Below the pieces are notes generated by a model. The model had not been told where the DNA came from, did not search any database, and was given only the letters and a program-made list of their open reading frames with translations. DNA of 7,007 nucleotides from Anaerolineales bacterium UBA5069 (GTDB taxonomy: Bacteria; Chloroflexota; Anaerolineae; Caldilineales; Caldilineaceae): positions 438 to 7,444 of the forward strand of contig DIAV01000006.1 of NCBI GenBank assembly GCA_002415895.1. The letters are read 5' to 3'. Shown in pieces: positions 6,084 through 7,007 of this stretch. How positions within the stretch are numbered: the first letter of the stretch is position 1; the number at the start of each line of letters is the position of its first letter. The position numbers and the translations under genes were made by a program.

Positions 6084-6177
6084 CCTTTGATAGGCGTGCG
6101 CCGTCGCACTTTGTGGCACGATCGTCGCAACGCACGAGTGCAGCCGCAGCGGGGCAACGAACAAAGGAAGCGTGTGT

Positions 6178-6888
6178 ATGAATTCAAGAATCTACAAGTG
6201 GACTTTCTGGCTTCTTGCAGCCTTCGCAGGGTTGCATTGGCTGGGCACACGCTGGGGCGCAACAGACGCTGAGGTGGATGCAAATCTGCCCGGCGATGAC
6301 GTCATTCCGCATCCCAACTTTGAGACGACGCATGCTGTTTCTGTGGCCGCACCGCCTGCGACCATTTGGCCGTGGATTGCACAGGGCGGCTACGGTCGTG
6401 GCGGCTGGTATAGCGAATCGTGGCTGGACCCGATCATTATTGGCGCGCTCGTCGTCATGACCCCCGCAGGCAAGCCAAAGCCCACGCGCCCACCGCGCAG
6501 CGCCGACACCATACTGCCTGCATACCAACACCCGTCCGTTGGTGACATTATCCCTGACGGCCCACCCGACACGGCCTGGTTCCGCGTCATGTCAGTCGAT
6601 CCCGACCATTCCTATGTGTTGCACTCGACCACGCATGTCACCTACCTGACGCCCACAACGCTGCAGAGCAGCCGCTGGGCGCTCAAAGGCGATTTCACAT
6701 GGGTCTTTGCGTTGCAGCCGGCAGCAGGTGGTGGCACGCGTCTGCTCTTGCGCACGCGCGCGAGTGCCCAGCCACGCGCCGTGCTCAAACTCATGTATCC
6801 CCTGCTGCTGGCGGGAGATTTTGCGCAGGCGCGCGCGATCCTCAACGGGATCAAGCAGCGCGCCGAAAGCGCGACGGGCCGTGCGTAA
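6178..6888 (+). CDS. Membrane-anchored SRPBCC (START/polyketide-cyclase-like) domain protein
   Basis: The 236-residue product begins with one hydrophobic helix (about 8-24, an uncleaved anchor or signal) and continues into an SRPBCC-fold domain, a helix-grip fold that binds hydrophobic ligands in a deep cavity. Typical features are the early strand ending in VAAPPATIWPWIAQ (55-68), the glycine-rich GGYGRGGWYS (70-79), the 'HPSVGDIIPDGP' segment (118-129) and the C-terminal helix LLAGDFAQARAILNGIKQRA (210-229). The ligand and role are unknown. The ATG at 6178 is chosen over the in-frame GTG at 6172 because AAGGAAG (6164-6170) is properly spaced only for the ATG. It stands alone between the terminator at 6034 and the uncertain right end. 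Confidence 0.85.
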   Translation: MNSRIYKWTFWLLAAFAGLHWLGTRWGATDAEVDANLPGDDVIPHPNFETTHAVSVAAPPATIWPWIAQGGYGRGGWYSESWLDPIIIGALVVMTPAGKPKPTRPPRSADTILPAYQHPSVGDIIPDGPPDTAWFRVMSVDPDHSYVLHSTTHVTYLTPTTLQSSRWALKGDFTWVFALQPAAGGGTRLLLRTRASAQPRAVLKLMYPLLLAGDFAQARAILNGIKQRAESATGRA

Positions 6889-7007
6889 CAGGCCGCGACG
6901 GCAACGCGAGTCATCTGCTGCGAGGATTCCGTTTTGGGGAGCCACATTGCGCGCCTGACTACGCGCTCGCCTAACTGCGGACTTTCGAGAAGCCCTGGGC
7001 CCGCTCT

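Noticed and set aside
4863..6164. A 433-codon open frame opposite the phosphatase gene
   Set aside because: It overlaps the well-supported phosphatase CDS and its terminator on the other strand; the translation shows no domain.
6971..7007. Possible 3' end of a minus-strand gene (frame ending ERAQGFSKVRS then TAG at 6973-6971)
   Set aside because: The eleven residues look plausible but are too few to assign, and other minus frames are also open here; it needs the sequence to the right.

Overview
The window is GC-rich bacterial chromosomal DNA carrying six recognisable protein-coding genes, two of them housekeeping: a truncated fabI at the left edge and a complete tyrS. The TyrRS is of the type that ends in an S4 domain. 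Its overall look, the zinc-ribbon/membrane-anchor protein, the SUMF1 (formylglycine-generating-enzyme fold) membrane protein and the leaderless-type promoter all suggest Chloroflexota (Anaerolineae/Caldilineae-like). This is inference from recalled protein style, not a database result.

Layout from left to right. 1-74 (-) is the first 24 codons of fabI. 75-614 is an unusually long, relatively AT-rich non-coding gap. It holds a near-consensus plus-strand promoter with no gene behind it; the predicted start (about 420) lies two bases before a long imperfect hairpin (422-480). 615-1847 (-) is tyrS with a good Shine-Dalgarno and a hairpin-containing leader. 2055-3164 (-) is a triple zinc-ribbon, single-TM protein with a cysteine-rich outer domain, followed by a GC-rich terminator-like hairpin (1995-2024). 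3437-4924 (+) is divergent from it: a protein with an unknown helical cytoplasmic region, one TM segment and an outer SUMF1 domain that lacks the catalytic cysteines of true formylglycine-generating enzymes. 5067-6002 (+) is an inositol-monophosphatase-family enzyme, most like CysQ, closed by a perfect-palindrome terminator. 6178-6888 (+) is a membrane-anchored SRPBCC-fold protein. 6889-7007 holds nothing certain.

fabI, tyrS, the phosphatase and the SRPBCC gene look like independent transcription units rather than an operon. The part most likely to be new biology is the divergent pair at 2055-4924. Both products have the same layout (cytoplasmic N-terminal region, one TM helix, outer C-terminal domain). 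They face each other across 272 bases containing a strong minus-strand promoter with a 55-nt leader of two competing hairpins, and a plus-strand extended -10 whose predicted start is the A of the ATG. The second candidate is the orphan promoter plus hairpin at 385-487, a possible small RNA.
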